A stretch of 60,523 nt of DNA from Treponema sp. (GTDB lineage Bacteria; Spirochaetota; Spirochaetia; Treponematales; Treponemataceae), in NCBI GenBank assembly GCA_017449265.1, contig JAFSJW010000068.1, positions 1-60,523 on the forward strand, read 5' to 3'. Shown here one piece after another: positions 44,079 through 53,073 of this stretch. How positions within the stretch are numbered: position 1 is the first letter of the stretch; the number at the start of each line of letters is the position of its first letter. The notes beneath the pieces are model-generated. The model searched no databases. It had not been told where the DNA came from and saw nothing but the letters and a program-made list of their open reading frames with translations. A program made the position numbers and the translations under genes.

Positions 44079-44606
44079 ATGTCTACATTTAAACTAATCC
44101 ATGGCAGTTGTGCCGATAAAACAGCCGATGCAGTAGTAAATGCCGCTAACTCAGGGCTTTGGGAAGGAGGTGGCATCTGTGGTGTCATTTTTAGTAAATG
44201 TGGTTCTAAGGAATTAGCACAGGAATGTCCGAAATATCAAACTCCGGTAAAAGACGGAAACGCAGTAATCACATCTGCCTGTAAGATGAAGAATACAAAA
44301 TACATTATTTACGCAGTTGGTCCTGATTTCAGGCAAACACCAACCGCTTTTCTTGAACTGTTCAATGCTTATTACAATTCACTTGTGCTTTTGAAAGACA
44401 ATAATTTGCACAGTATCTCTTTTCCGTTAATCAGTTCCGGAATTTTTGCAGGAAACCTTCCAAATCCAGCAGAAGAATCAGCAAAGCAGTGCAGTCGGGC
44501 TTATAAGAAATTCATTCAGGATTTTCCCAATTATGATATAGATGTCCTGCTGTGTGCATTTACCTCCGCAGAATATAATGCTGCAAAAACTGTGTTTGAT
44601 TTATAA
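44079..44606 (+). CDS. Macro domain protein
   Basis: A 175-residue stand-alone macro domain, which binds or hydrolyses ADP-ribose and its derivatives. The ligand loops are present as [20 protein letters not shown] (about 16-35) and SISFPLISSGIFAGN (about 107-121). AGGAG precedes the ATG. It follows the Fic gene, so a role in nucleotide-modification chemistry is possible. The first 75 bases and the upstream ribosome-binding site recur at 58951-59038 as a truncated copy. Confidence 0.9.
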   Translation: MSTFKLIHGSCADKTADAVVNAANSGLWEGGGICGVIFSKCGSKELAQECPKYQTPVKDGNAVITSACKMKNTKYIIYAVGPDFRQTPTAFLELFNAYYNSLVLLKDNNLHSISFPLISSGIFAGNLPNPAEESAKQCSRAYKKFIQDFPNYDIDVLLCAFTSAEYNAAKTVFDL

Positions 44607-44635
44607 CTCGGGACACAATTTTTCCCTAAAAAGTC

Positions 44636-44672
44636 ATGATTGCAAAGTAATTGAACTATAAAATGCAATCAT
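44636..44672. promoter_or_regulatory. Inverted repeat upstream of the frameshifted gene
   Basis: Perfect 9-bp arms ATGATTGCA (44636-44644) and TGCAATCAT (44664-44672), 20 bp before the start at 44693. It may be a terminator of the macro gene or an operator. Confidence 0.4.
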
Positions 44673-44692
44673 ACTAATTTTAGGAGGCTCTT

Positions 44693-45702
44693 ATGAAGCT
44701 TACTGCAAATACTATTATAAAACTCTTTGTTAATTCTATTGGCCAGGATGCGCTTAAAGATTTTTATGAGCATAACTGGGACGCACGAAAAAAGGAAATT
44801 CAGAAATTATCTAAAGCTGAGTATGATTTTGATTTAATCCATAACACAGATTTTCAACGAGTTATGGATATCTTAGATGAATTTACAGATTGGGCGTTAA
44901 AAAAAGATTATATAAATAGTTGGGATAAGTCTGCCATTATAGATTTACTCATTCCATATATGAAAGCACTACAATTTGTTTTACCGGAAGAAATACCAGA
45001 AGAGAAATTTCTTGAATATACAATCATGTATTCAATTTGTCATGCTTATAGAATTTCTATACAAAAGCTCTGGAGTCTAAAGACTTTCATAATAATCGTA
45101 ATGGTGCATTTCTTTTGGCGGTATATCAATTCAATTATTATCTTCCAACTTATCAATACACAAAAATTGTAGAACCATTGGAAGGTGTTTTTGATTTGTT
45201 CCTGGCACTCGTTAAAGATAAAAAGAAGCTTTATGACTATTGGGACAGTAAAAGATTTGAAATTGGTGAAAACAATTCTGGAGACTTAAAACTTTTAATA
45301 AATCGCTGGACTAAAACTAAGAAGACTAGACCGACTTGGAAGGTAATTAAGTTATTCATGAATGAAGATTTACTTCCTTATGATAATTTAATCATTCAGC
45401 CATTCCCGGATATTTCTGGAAAAGAACAATATTTGGCTTTTAGAAGAAAAATCTTTTCAGCATATTTTATTACAAACTTCTTTCATTATTTAAGAGAGTT
45501 TGAACTTATAAACGAAGTTTCTATTGAAATGATTCAAAACGGCATCAGGTTATTCTACAGACATTTCCTTCTAACGAAAGAACCTACAGTTTCTCTGGAA
45601 AAAAAACAGAATCCTATGTTTTGTATGTTATATAATTTTCTTTTTACTGATGCTATGGGAATAGATTTTAATAAAGATACAAGGTTTTATTTTGGGATTT
45701 AG
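44693..45702 (+). pseudogene. Frameshifted gene of unknown function (about 336 residues when restored)
   Basis: The frame from 44693 (good AGGAGG site) reads helical protein to about QKLW, then degrades. The adjacent frame continues smoothly from KALESKDFHNNRNGAFLLAV to a stop at 45702. Adding one A to the run in ATACAAAAGC (about 45060) joins the two into one protein. I do not recognise the family; it is helical and rich in aromatic residues, with no membrane segment. A lost base in a short A-run could be a real mutation, phase variation or a sequence error. Confidence 0.65.
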
Positions 45703-45784
45703 GAATGCATAAACGCACTTTGGGAGGTACACTCAGAGTATGAGGTTTTATAAAGTTCTACCTGAGGTGGAAAACACTATTTTA

Positions 45785-47014
45785 TCAAAACCTGGATTTC
45801 ACAACTTGCAAAATAGAATTAAGTATATCCCTGGAAATTTTTTCATCATCCTTTAATTCTTCAAAAGCATTTATGTACTTTTTGGAAAACTCATCAAATA
45901 TTTTTGAAAGAACGGAATACTTAATGTTCAAAGATTCAGCCAAAAGAGAAAAATCTTCTTGAGTTACTTTCTGAATCTCGTAGTGTTTTCCAATTTTCAT
46001 TGAAAGTTTTTCTGTCAGGCCTGAATAGATTATTGTCGAAACAGCGTCATACAAAGGGGAAAGTTCTAAACGATTATTTTTGTAAAGTAGAGAATAATTT
46101 TTTCCATGACTGTCACAATTTCCTATCAAATAATTGAAAAGCACATATCTCAAGAACTTCTGAGTCTCCAAAGCAGGAACGGTGCAGACTTTCAATATTG
46201 TATTGAAAATGTCAGCGATTCCTGGGCCCCCATCGTTCTGATATTTTGAGGTACTCATAATTCCAAGAGCCTGACAGAAATCTTCCTGATGAAGACATTG
46301 AATCGAATCTGCTTCTTTAATGCGGTCATATCGTTCAACTACAAAAACATCTTTTCCTGCAATATTCAACAAATCAACATCTGGAACAGGAAGTCCAAAA
46401 CTTTTTGCAAGTTTCATGCAGAGATATTCATTTTGTGCAAGCGAAGAAAGACTTCCTGTTCGAGCAGGTTTTAAAATGTGGGTTGAAGGAGAACCATTTA
46501 ATGGTAAATACCATTCTCCATTTATTTTTGCAAGTGCGAGTTTTTCCTGAGCTCCTGCTAGAGAAAGCCGTAATTTATCATCTGCTTTAATAAGAGGCCG
46601 GGTATTCATTTTTTCGATAAATTCCGAAAGCCTGTTGCCGTCAAGCAGCTCGTAGTTTTTTGAATCGAGTTTATAACTTGTTCCTTTAGAAAATGAATCC
46701 TCTTCATTTAAAATCGAAATGAGACCTGCACATTCTCCACCTAATGCTTCAAGTAATTTCAGAGTGCTGGTTTCAGAAATATGAAGATAGTCTGCAATTT
46801 TTTTTCGCGAATTTTCTTCAGGCAAAAGTCCTGAGAAAAAAGGGATACATTGCTTTTGAGGAAATTCTTCTCGTTGCAAAGGAAGTGAAGCAGAAAGAGG
46901 AACGGAGTTTTTATCATTCAAATAATTTTCATCATAAACAAAAATTATTCCGCGATTTTCTGTTGATTCAAGAGAACCTGCTTTTTTATTTCCAAAAAAT
47001 ACGTTCAGTTTCAT
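45785..47014 (-). CDS. hipA: HipA-family serine/threonine kinase toxin
   Basis: A 409-residue HipA-like kinase. The N-terminal subdomain (VPLSASLPLQREEF, FFSGLLPEE) and the kinase core are clear: THILKPA for ATP-binding lysine, catalytic loop NYLIGNCDSHGKNYSLLY, and metal-binding LSPLYDAVST. Known HipA proteins phosphorylate aminoacyl-tRNA synthetases and cause growth arrest. It overlaps hipB by 4 bp (ATGA) and is the second gene of the toxin-antitoxin operon. Confidence 0.93.
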   Translation of the reverse strand: MKLNVFFGNKKAGSLESTENRGIIFVYDENYLNDKNSVPLSASLPLQREEFPQKQCIPFFSGLLPEENSRKKIADYLHISETSTLKLLEALGGECAGLISILNEEDSFSKGTSYKLDSKNYELLDGNRLSEFIEKMNTRPLIKADDKLRLSLAGAQEKLALAKINGEWYLPLNGSPSTHILKPARTGSLSSLAQNEYLCMKLAKSFGLPVPDVDLLNIAGKDVFVVERYDRIKEADSIQCLHQEDFCQALGIMSTSKYQNDGGPGIADIFNTILKVCTVPALETQKFLRYVLFNYLIGNCDSHGKNYSLLYKNNRLELSPLYDAVSTIIYSGLTEKLSMKIGKHYEIQKVTQEDFSLLAESLNIKYSVLSKIFDEFSKKYINAFEELKDDEKISRDILNSILQVVKSRF

Positions 47015-47232
47015 TTATCATCTTCTCGATTTACTGCATAGAGATTTATCCCAAGCATTTCAAGACAATGAAGCACCTTATTCATCTGTAAAGTTTCTTT
47101 CCCATTTTCAAGTTCTGAAAAAAAACGAGCTCCCACATTACAAATTGCGGCTGTTTCTGATTGAGTAAGTCCCAGTTGTTTTCGGCGGGTCTTCACTGTT
47201 TCTGATATTGATTCAACAGAAATAATTTTCAT
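47011..47232 (-). CDS. hipB: HipB-like antitoxin (XRE-type HTH)
   Basis: A 73-residue XRE helix-turn-helix protein (about residues 10-65; RRKQLGLTQSETAAICNVGA, FFSELENGKETLQMNKVL) that should repress its operon and neutralise HipA. No Shine-Dalgarno is seen; the -10 box ends 6 nt before the ATG. One operator half-site pair lies inside the promoter spacer and another about 50 bp upstream. Confidence 0.92.
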   Translation of the reverse strand: MKIISVESISETVKTRRKQLGLTQSETAAICNVGARFFSELENGKETLQMNKVLHCLEMLGINLYAVNREDDK

Positions 47233-47238
47233 ATTAAC

Positions 47239-47267
47239 AGCATAACTTTCCCGAACGGGAAAATCAA
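47239..47267 (-). promoter_or_regulatory. hipBA promoter with embedded operator
   Basis: On the minus strand TTGATT (47262-47267), a 17-bp spacer and TATGCT (47239-47244), 6 nt before the hipB ATG. The spacer holds TTCCCG-NN-CGGGAA (47248-47261), so a bound repressor would block polymerase directly. Confidence 0.65.
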
Positions 47268-47296
47268 TAAGAAATGACCTAATATATGAAAATATT

Positions 47297-47310
47297 TTCC
47301 CGAACGGGAA
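47297..47310. promoter_or_regulatory. Second hipBA operator
   Basis: TTCCCGAACGGGAA, identical to the copy at 47248-47261, with centres 49 bp apart, close to 4.5-5 helical turns. This supports cooperative or looped repression. Confidence 0.6.
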
Positions 47311-47340
47311 GATGGAATTGTTTGCGCTCGTCCCGCAGAT

Positions 47341-47733
47341 TTGAGAAAACTAAGCATGACTCTTGATGCCAACGGTTACAACACAATCCAGCTCAATACT
47401 GCCGTGCAAAAAGTTACAAAGGAAGAATGTGCCGCGGACATAATTACTTTGATACGCCGTTATGCCATCGGCTCTCCATTGATTTCTCACGAAGAGCGGA
47501 TTCATAACGCAATCAAAAAACTGAACAAAGCCCACGATTTTACAGCAGGCGAAAAGAAATGGATTGACCGTATTGAAAAATATCTCATCAATGAATCGGT
47601 TCTTAATGTCCAAACTTTTGATGAATACATGGCATGGAGAAATCAGGGCGGCTTTACAAAAGTAAACAAAATTTTCAATAATCAGCTTTCCTCCATAATA
47701 AAAGAATTGAATACATATCTGTATGCGGGATAA
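47341..47733 (+). pseudogene. hsdR: C-terminal fragment of type I restriction subunit HsdR
   Basis: A 130-codon frame matching only the end of HsdR: LNTAVQKVTKEECAADIITL, the IGSPLISHEERIHNAI stretch, WIDRIEKYLI, and the GGFTKVNKIFNNQLSSIIKE tail. The nuclease and motor domains are absent. The frame is open upstream into the hipBA operator region, so the toxin-antitoxin operon appears to sit where the rest of hsdR was. No restriction activity is expected from this fragment. Confidence 0.75.
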
Positions 47734-47812
47734 TTGATAATGAAGAATTGATAATGAAGAATGGATAATGAAGAATGGATAATTGAGAATTGAGAATTGA
47801 GAATTGAGAATG
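47734..47812. repeat. AT-rich tandem simple repeat
   Basis: A run of about 14-bp units of the type GATAATGAAGAATG, followed by four or more copies of AATTGAG. Related sequence recurs at 51421-51448, 51586-51603 and 51690-51728, all at junctions inside the hsd region. It may mark or mediate recombination. Confidence 0.7.
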
Positions 47813-47854
47813 ACTGATAATTATATTTTTTTTGGAATGTATTCCGAAAACTTG

Positions 47855-47883
47855 TTGATTATTCGGTTTTTTGGGAATAAAAT
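47855..47883 (+). promoter_or_regulatory. Leaderless-type promoter of the DUF4143 ATPase gene
   Basis: TTGATT (47855-47860), a 17-bp spacer and TAAAAT (47878-47883), then 6 nt to the ATG at 47890, with no Shine-Dalgarno. Confidence 0.45.
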
Positions 47884-47889
47884 AAAAGT

Positions 47890-49113
47890 ATGGCAGGTTT
47901 AATGTCAAAGAAAAAAATCGTTCGAAAAGAGTATTTAGAGCGATTAAGAAATCTAAAGCACAAAAAGCTCATAAAAATCATCACTGGTATAAGGCGATGT
48001 GGTAAGTCCACAGTCATGGAAATGTTCCGGGATGAACTTTTGGAAAATGGTGTAGATGAAAATCAGATAATTTTTCTCAATTTTGAAGATTATGACAATA
48101 AACACCTTCGAGATCCTGACGAGCTCTATTCATATATAAAAGAACGCCTTACGCAAAAAATGAATTACATTTTTCTTGATGAAATTCAGCGTGTAGAAAA
48201 CTTTCCAGAAATTGTCGATAGTCTTTACATAAAAGATAATGTGGATATCTATATAACAGGTTCAAATTCTTCTTTGCTTTCCAGTGAAATTGCAACTCTA
48301 ATAAGCGGGCGTTATGTGGAAATAAAAATGCTTCCACTTTCGTTTTCAGAATTTGTTCAGGCAACAAAACAGGAAAACCAGCTTTCACAAGCTTACAGAC
48401 AGTATGTTGAGACAAGCTCTTTTCCTTATGTAATAGAACTTTTGCAAACACCTGATGAAATAAATTCATATCTTGAAGGAATTTATAACACAATTCTGGT
48501 GAAGGATATAATCGACAGAAAAAAAATTGCAGATACTTTGGTTTTAAAAAGTGTTAGTCAGTTTCTTTTTGATAATATCGGACTGGAACTTTCATCAAAA
48601 AGAATTGCGGATACACTTAATTCAAACGGCAGAAAATCAGATTCAAAAACAATAGAAAAATATATTACATCGCTTGAAGAAAGTTTTATCGTTTATAAGG
48701 CATCCCGCTACAACATAAAAGGCAAAGAATATCTTAAAAGCCTTGAAAAATACTATGTTTCCGATATTGGTCTCAGAAACTTTATGCTGGGAAAAAAGGC
48801 AATGGATGTGGGTCATATTCTTGAAAACATTGTCTATCTTGAACTTATTCGCCGCGGCTACGAAGTTTATGTTGGCAAAGTTGATGACATGGAAATAGAT
48901 TTTGTAGCCCAGAACACACATGGAAATACCTACATTCAGGTTTCAGCTTCTGTGAGGGATGAAAACACGCTGGCAAGAGAATTAAAGCCACTTAAAGCAG
49001 TTAGAGATAATTATCCCAAAATACTTTTAACTTTAGATGATGACCCCGACGGTGACTATGACGGAATAATCCGCAAAAATGCATTGGACTGGTTGTATCA
49101 GGAGAATAAATAA
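47890..49113 (+). CDS. AAA family ATPase with DUF4143
   Basis: A 407-residue ATPase of the AAA_14/DUF4143 type. Walker A is GIRRCGKST (about 33-41), Walker B is NYIFLDEIQ, followed by the ITGSNSSLLSSEIATLISGR sensor region. The C-terminal DUF4143 part has a nuclease-like stretch (ENIVYLELIRRGYEVYVGK, then MEIDFVA), recalling PD-(D/E)XK folds. The function of this very common family is unknown. It interrupts the type I operon between the hsdR remnant and hsdM, whose ATG follows its stop without a gap. An ATG at 47902 is an alternative start. Confidence 0.88.
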   Translation: MAGLMSKKKIVRKEYLERLRNLKHKKLIKIITGIRRCGKSTVMEMFRDELLENGVDENQIIFLNFEDYDNKHLRDPDELYSYIKERLTQKMNYIFLDEIQRVENFPEIVDSLYIKDNVDIYITGSNSSLLSSEIATLISGRYVEIKMLPLSFSEFVQATKQENQLSQAYRQYVETSSFPYVIELLQTPDEINSYLEGIYNTILVKDIIDRKKIADTLVLKSVSQFLFDNIGLELSSKRIADTLNSNGRKSDSKTIEKYITSLEESFIVYKASRYNIKGKEYLKSLEKYYVSDIGLRNFMLGKKAMDVGHILENIVYLELIRRGYEVYVGKVDDMEIDFVAQNTHGNTYIQVSASVRDENTLARELKPLKAVRDNYPKILLTLDDDPDGDYDGIIRKNALDWLYQENK

Positions 49114-50526
49114 ATGACAAATCAGGAAATTGTAAGCAAACTTTGGAATCTTTGTAACATTCTTCGTGATGATGGAATCACTTATCATCAGTATGTAACA
49201 GAACTGACATATATTCTCTTTTTGAAAATGGCAAAAGAGACCAAAACTGAAGATACTATTCCGGAGGAATAACGCTGGGACAAACTTGTTGCCCACAGTG
49301 GAATAGAACTCAAAAAGTTTTACAAGGAACTGCTTGCTTATTTAGGGGAAAACACAAAAGGCCGTGTCCGTGAAATCTATCAGGGCTCTAGTTCAAATAT
49401 TGATGAGCCGAAAAATCTTGAGAAAATCATTAAGTCAATAAACGAGCTTGACTGGTATTCTGCAAAAGAAGAAGGCTTGGGCAATCTTTACGAAGGTCTC
49501 CTGGAAAAGAACGCAAACGAAAAGAAAAGCGGTGCCGGTCAGTATTTTACCCCACGAGTTTTAATCGATGTAATGACTCAGTTGATTGCCCCTCAGGTTG
49601 GAGAACGCTGTAACGACCCTGCTTGCGGAACATTTGGCTTTATGATTGCGGCAGACGCTTATGTAAAAAGCATCAGTGATGATTACTGCGACCTTACCGA
49701 AAAGCAGGCTGAGTTCCAGGTAAAAGAAGCTTTTACTGGCGGAGAACTTGTGCATGAAACTCACAGACTTGCACTTATGAATGCCATGCTGCATAACATC
49801 GAGGGAAGAATCGTTCTTGGAGACACCTTAAGCGAAAACGGAAAAGCCATGACAGGCTATGATGTTGTCCTTACAAATCCTCCGTTCGGTACTAAAAAGG
49901 GCGGTGAGCGTGCCACCCGCGATGACTTTACCTACACCACAAGCAACAAACAGCTCAACTTTTTACAGCACATTTACCGCTCATTAAAAGCAGACGGAAA
50001 AGCCAGAGCCGCAGTAGTTCTTCCGGATAACGTTCTTTTTGCAGACGGCGACGGCGAAAAAATCCGCGTAGATTTAATGAACAAATGTAACCTGCACACA
50101 GTCCTCCGCCTGCCAACCGGAATCTTTTATGCCCAGGGAGTAAAAACAAACGTCCTCTTTTTTACCCGCGGCAAAACAGACGAGAACAACACAAAAGAAG
50201 TCTGGTTCTACGACCTTCGCACCAATATGCCAAACTTCGGCAAAACAAATCCTCTCAAAAAAGAACATTTTGACGACTTTATAAAAGCCTACACCGCTGA
50301 AGATAGAGCTTCTGTAAAAGACGAACGCTGGAACTGCTTTACCCGCGACCAGATTGCCGCCAAAGGAAACAGCCTTGACCTGGGCCTTATCCGCGACGAA
50401 AGCATCCTCGATTACGAAGACCTTCCCGACCCAATTGAAAGCGCCCAAGACTGCATAGACCAGCTTGAAATGGCCGCCGACCTCATCAAAGAAGTTGTTC
50501 GCGAACTTCAGAAGACGGAGAAATGA
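49114..50526 (+). pseudogene. hsdM: Type I methyltransferase HsdM with in-frame nonsense codon
   Basis: Restored, this would be a 470-residue N6-adenine methyltransferase. It has the N-terminal helical domain (VSKLWNLCNILRDDGITYHQ), SAM motif DPACGTFGF and catalytic NPPFGTKK. Codon 53 is TAA (49270-49272) in EE-stop-RWDKL, where homologues have an aromatic residue, so a TAT to TAA change is likely. The rest is intact to 50526. Without read-through or reinitiation (for example TTG at 49477) the N-terminal domain is lost. A sequencing error cannot be excluded. Confidence 0.8.
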
Positions 50527-50544
50527 TATTTTTAGCTACTATAC

Positions 50545-50578
50545 TCGCAAAAATTAAGAAAAAACTTGATTTTTGCGA
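50545..50578 (+). terminator. Hairpin after hsdM
   Basis: Ten-bp arms TCGCAAAAAT (50545-50554) and ATTTTTGCGA (50569-50578). A second structured stretch (CCACGATCC...GGATTACGTGG, with an inner CTGC/GCAG) follows at about 50636-50673 before the next gene. Confidence 0.5.
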
Positions 50579-50724
50579 CTGTAACTGATAAAGGATAGAT
50601 TTAATTTGTAGTAACGGCGTTAAAAAAAAGACTGCCACGATCCCTAGCACTGCAAAGCAGGAGAAAGGATTACGTGGCTTACATTTTATAATATATGCTA
50701 TAATGAGGGTAAAGTCAAGGATAG

Positions 50725-51399
50725 ATGCTGGACAAGAATACTTTTGAAAGCTTAAAAAAGTCAATCTCAGAAGAAAAACTTGCTGTATACCGTGCAGACG
50801 GCGTTGATGATACGACAGCAATTGCAAGATATATTTATAATATTGCCCTCTGTAAAAGCCTCTATCCGCTCATTAATATTTTCGAGGTTACGCTTCGGAA
50901 CAGCATCGACAAGGCTCTGGAAAAATATTTTAACCAACCGGACTGGAATAATGTAATTCACCTAAATCAGACAGAATTAATGATGATAAATGATGCCATG
51001 CTTAAAATAAAACGTCAGGGAAAAAAATACAGTCACGGCCGGCTCATAGCAGAGCTTACACTTGGATTTTGGGTAGCTCTTATGGGAAGAAAATATAACA
51101 CCCAGGGGTTCCAGTTTGCCGTTATTAAAAACTGCATGCACGGATGTCCTGCAAATCAAAAAAGTTCTGGCACGATTCAAAAGAACCTTTCCGAAATCAG
51201 ATTTTTAAGAAACAGAATTGCACATCACGAACGTATTTCTCACTGGAAAGACTTGAAGCAAAAGCATGATTTGATTCTGGATTTTATCAAATGGCTGAAT
51301 CCAGACATGTACACCATAGCCTCTGAAAAAGACACTTTTAATGACATTTATACAGATGGCGTAAAACCGTTTGTCGCCTTTGTGAATGATAAAATATAG
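50725..51399 (+). CDS. Abi family protein (HEPN-type abortive infection)
   Basis: A 224-residue protein of the Abi_2-like family. The diagnostic stretch is LSEIRFLRNRIAHHERISHW (about 158-177), containing the R-x4-6-H motif of HEPN ribonucleases, and the N-terminal half has LYPLINIFEVTLRNSIDKAL. Members act in abortive phage infection, probably by RNA cleavage. AGG sits 5 nt before the ATG. It lies between hsdM and hsdS, an insertion that splits the type I operon. Confidence 0.87.
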   Translation: MLDKNTFESLKKSISEEKLAVYRADGVDDTTAIARYIYNIALCKSLYPLINIFEVTLRNSIDKALEKYFNQPDWNNVIHLNQTELMMINDAMLKIKRQGKKYSHGRLIAELTLGFWVALMGRKYNTQGFQFAVIKNCMHGCPANQKSSGTIQKNLSEIRFLRNRIAHHERISHWKDLKQKHDLILDFIKWLNPDMYTIASEKDTFNDIYTDGVKPFVAFVNDKI

Positions 51400-51465
51400 A
51401 CAATTGTATGGTAACGAAAAATGATTAATTGAAAATGGAGAATTGAGAAATGGCAAAAAATATTC

Positions 51466-51600
51466 GTAAAGTAGGGGAAAGCCTTCCCCTCGCTCGCACT
51501 TCGTTGCTCGCTACCCCTTCTCCTAGGGGCAAAGCCCCTAAAACCCCGAAGGTTGTCACACGGATTTGTTCACGCCTAACGGCGTTCACGAATTGAAAAT
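51466..51600. repeat. Palindrome-rich repeat between Abi and hsdS
   Basis: A GC-rich stretch unlike its surroundings, with hairpins AGGGGAA-agcc-TTCCCCT and TAGGGGC-aaa-GCCCCTA, and a GCTCGCACTTCGTTGCTCGC box. AT-rich simple repeats flank it on both sides. Small frames inside (from 51450 and 51624, the latter 25 codons) have no support as genes. It resembles a dispersed intergenic element. Confidence 0.5.
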
Positions 51601-51711
51601 GGAACAGACGGAGAACAAAAAATAATGGCAAAGAAAGCTGAGATAGAACAGACAGTAATAAAAGCACCGTATGAACTGGTCGTAAGAATGATAAATAATT
51701 GATAATGAATA

Positions 51712-53028
51712 ATGGAGAATTTAGAATTGGAACTTGAAAAAAACAGACAGACAGAAATAGTCGAACCATATAATTTACCGGACGGATGGAAGTGGACAAG
51801 TGCAAAAGAGATTGCAGACATTTACACGGGAAACAGCATAAATGAAAAAGTAAAAGCCGAAAAATATGCAGGACAAAAAAGAGGCTTGAACTTCATCGGA
51901 ACGAAAGACGTTGATTTTGACGGTTCTATAAATTATGAAAATGGTGTAAAAATAACCGATTTTGAAAACTTCAAAACAGCCCCTGAAAATACAGCCCTTC
52001 TTTGCATTGAGGGCGGAAGTGCAGGAAAAAAACTCGGATTTACAGAAGAAAAAGTATGTTTTGGAAACAAACTTTGTGCTTTTGTCTCAAAAAGTATTGA
52101 GCCAAAACTGATTTACTACTATCTGCAAAGCAACGTGTTTTTTTATTGCTTTATGAAAAAGCGACATGGCTTGATTGGCGGTGTCAGCGTAAACACGTTG
52201 AAGCAAATTCCCTTTCCGCTCCCCCCAACTCTCGCCGAACAACAGCGCATCGTAAACCGCATAGAAACAATGTTCGCAAAATTAGACCAAGCTCAGAAAA
52301 AAGCCCAATCAGTACTAGACAGCTTCGAAACCCGCAAAGCCGCCATCCTGCACAAAGCCTTCACCGGCGAACTAACCGCCAACTGGCGCAAAGAAAATGG
52401 CGTTGCAGATGATTCATGGGAAGAAAAGAGATTAGAAGATGTATGTGATTTTATTACAAAAGGAACAACTCCCAAAAAAGAAGATATGTATATAGGAAAT
52501 GGAGATATACCATATATAAAAGTTTATAATCTTTGTTTCGATACTAAGCTTGATTTCACAATAGATCCAACATTTGTGAAATTGGAATCACACAAAAATT
52601 TTCTTGCACGTTCAATTACACTTCCTGGTGATGTGCTTATGAATATTGTTGGTCCACCATTTGGAAAAGTTTCAATTGTTCCTGATTCATATCCAGAATG
52701 GAATATAAATCAGGCAATTGCTAGATTTAGATGCAAATCTGAATTATATAATGTTTATTTAGCAAATTATTTGATTTCTCCAAAGACTATTGAAAATATG
52801 TCTCGTCAAATCAAAACAACAGCTGGACAACAAAATCTTACTTTGGAAATATGTCGAAATATAACAATTCACATTCCAACACTTCCAGAACAACAAGAAA
52901 TTGTCCGCATCCTAGACGCCGTGCTAGAAAAAGAAACCTGTGCCAAAGAAGCCGCCCAAACCGTCCTGGACCAAATCGCCCTGCTAAAAAAATCTATTTT
53001 GGCTAGGGCGTTTAGAGGAGAAATATAG
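51712..53028 (+). CDS. hsdS: Type I restriction specificity subunit HsdS
   Basis: A 438-residue DNA-recognition subunit with two target-recognition domains. TRD1 starts at LPDGWKWTSAKEIADIYTG and is closed by the helical spacer LAEQQRIVNRIETMFAKLDQ. TRD2 starts at WEEKRLEDVCDFITKGTTP and is closed by LPEQQEIVRILDAVLEKE. The last residues (LLKKSILARAFRGEI) are typical. It is intact even though hsdR is truncated and hsdM carries a stop. The start codon lies inside an AT-rich simple repeat, so its 5' end may be prone to slippage. Confidence 0.93.
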   Translation: MENLELELEKNRQTEIVEPYNLPDGWKWTSAKEIADIYTGNSINEKVKAEKYAGQKRGLNFIGTKDVDFDGSINYENGVKITDFENFKTAPENTALLCIEGGSAGKKLGFTEEKVCFGNKLCAFVSKSIEPKLIYYYLQSNVFFYCFMKKRHGLIGGVSVNTLKQIPFPLPPTLAEQQRIVNRIETMFAKLDQAQKKAQSVLDSFETRKAAILHKAFTGELTANWRKENGVADDSWEEKRLEDVCDFITKGTTPKKEDMYIGNGDIPYIKVYNLCFDTKLDFTIDPTFVKLESHKNFLARSITLPGDVLMNIVGPPFGKVSIVPDSYPEWNINQAIARFRCKSELYNVYLANYLISPKTIENMSRQIKTTAGQQNLTLEICRNITIHIPTLPEQQEIVRILDAVLEKETCAKEAAQTVLDQIALLKKSILARAFRGEI

Positions 53029-53073
53029 TTCGGAATAATTTGAAATATATCGATAATAAAAAAAGGAGTAAAA

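Noticed and set aside
51450..51711. Small genes at 51450 and 51624 between Abi and hsdS
   Set aside because: The first frame runs through a palindromic repeat, the second is 25 codons; neither shows homology or a convincing ribosome-binding site.
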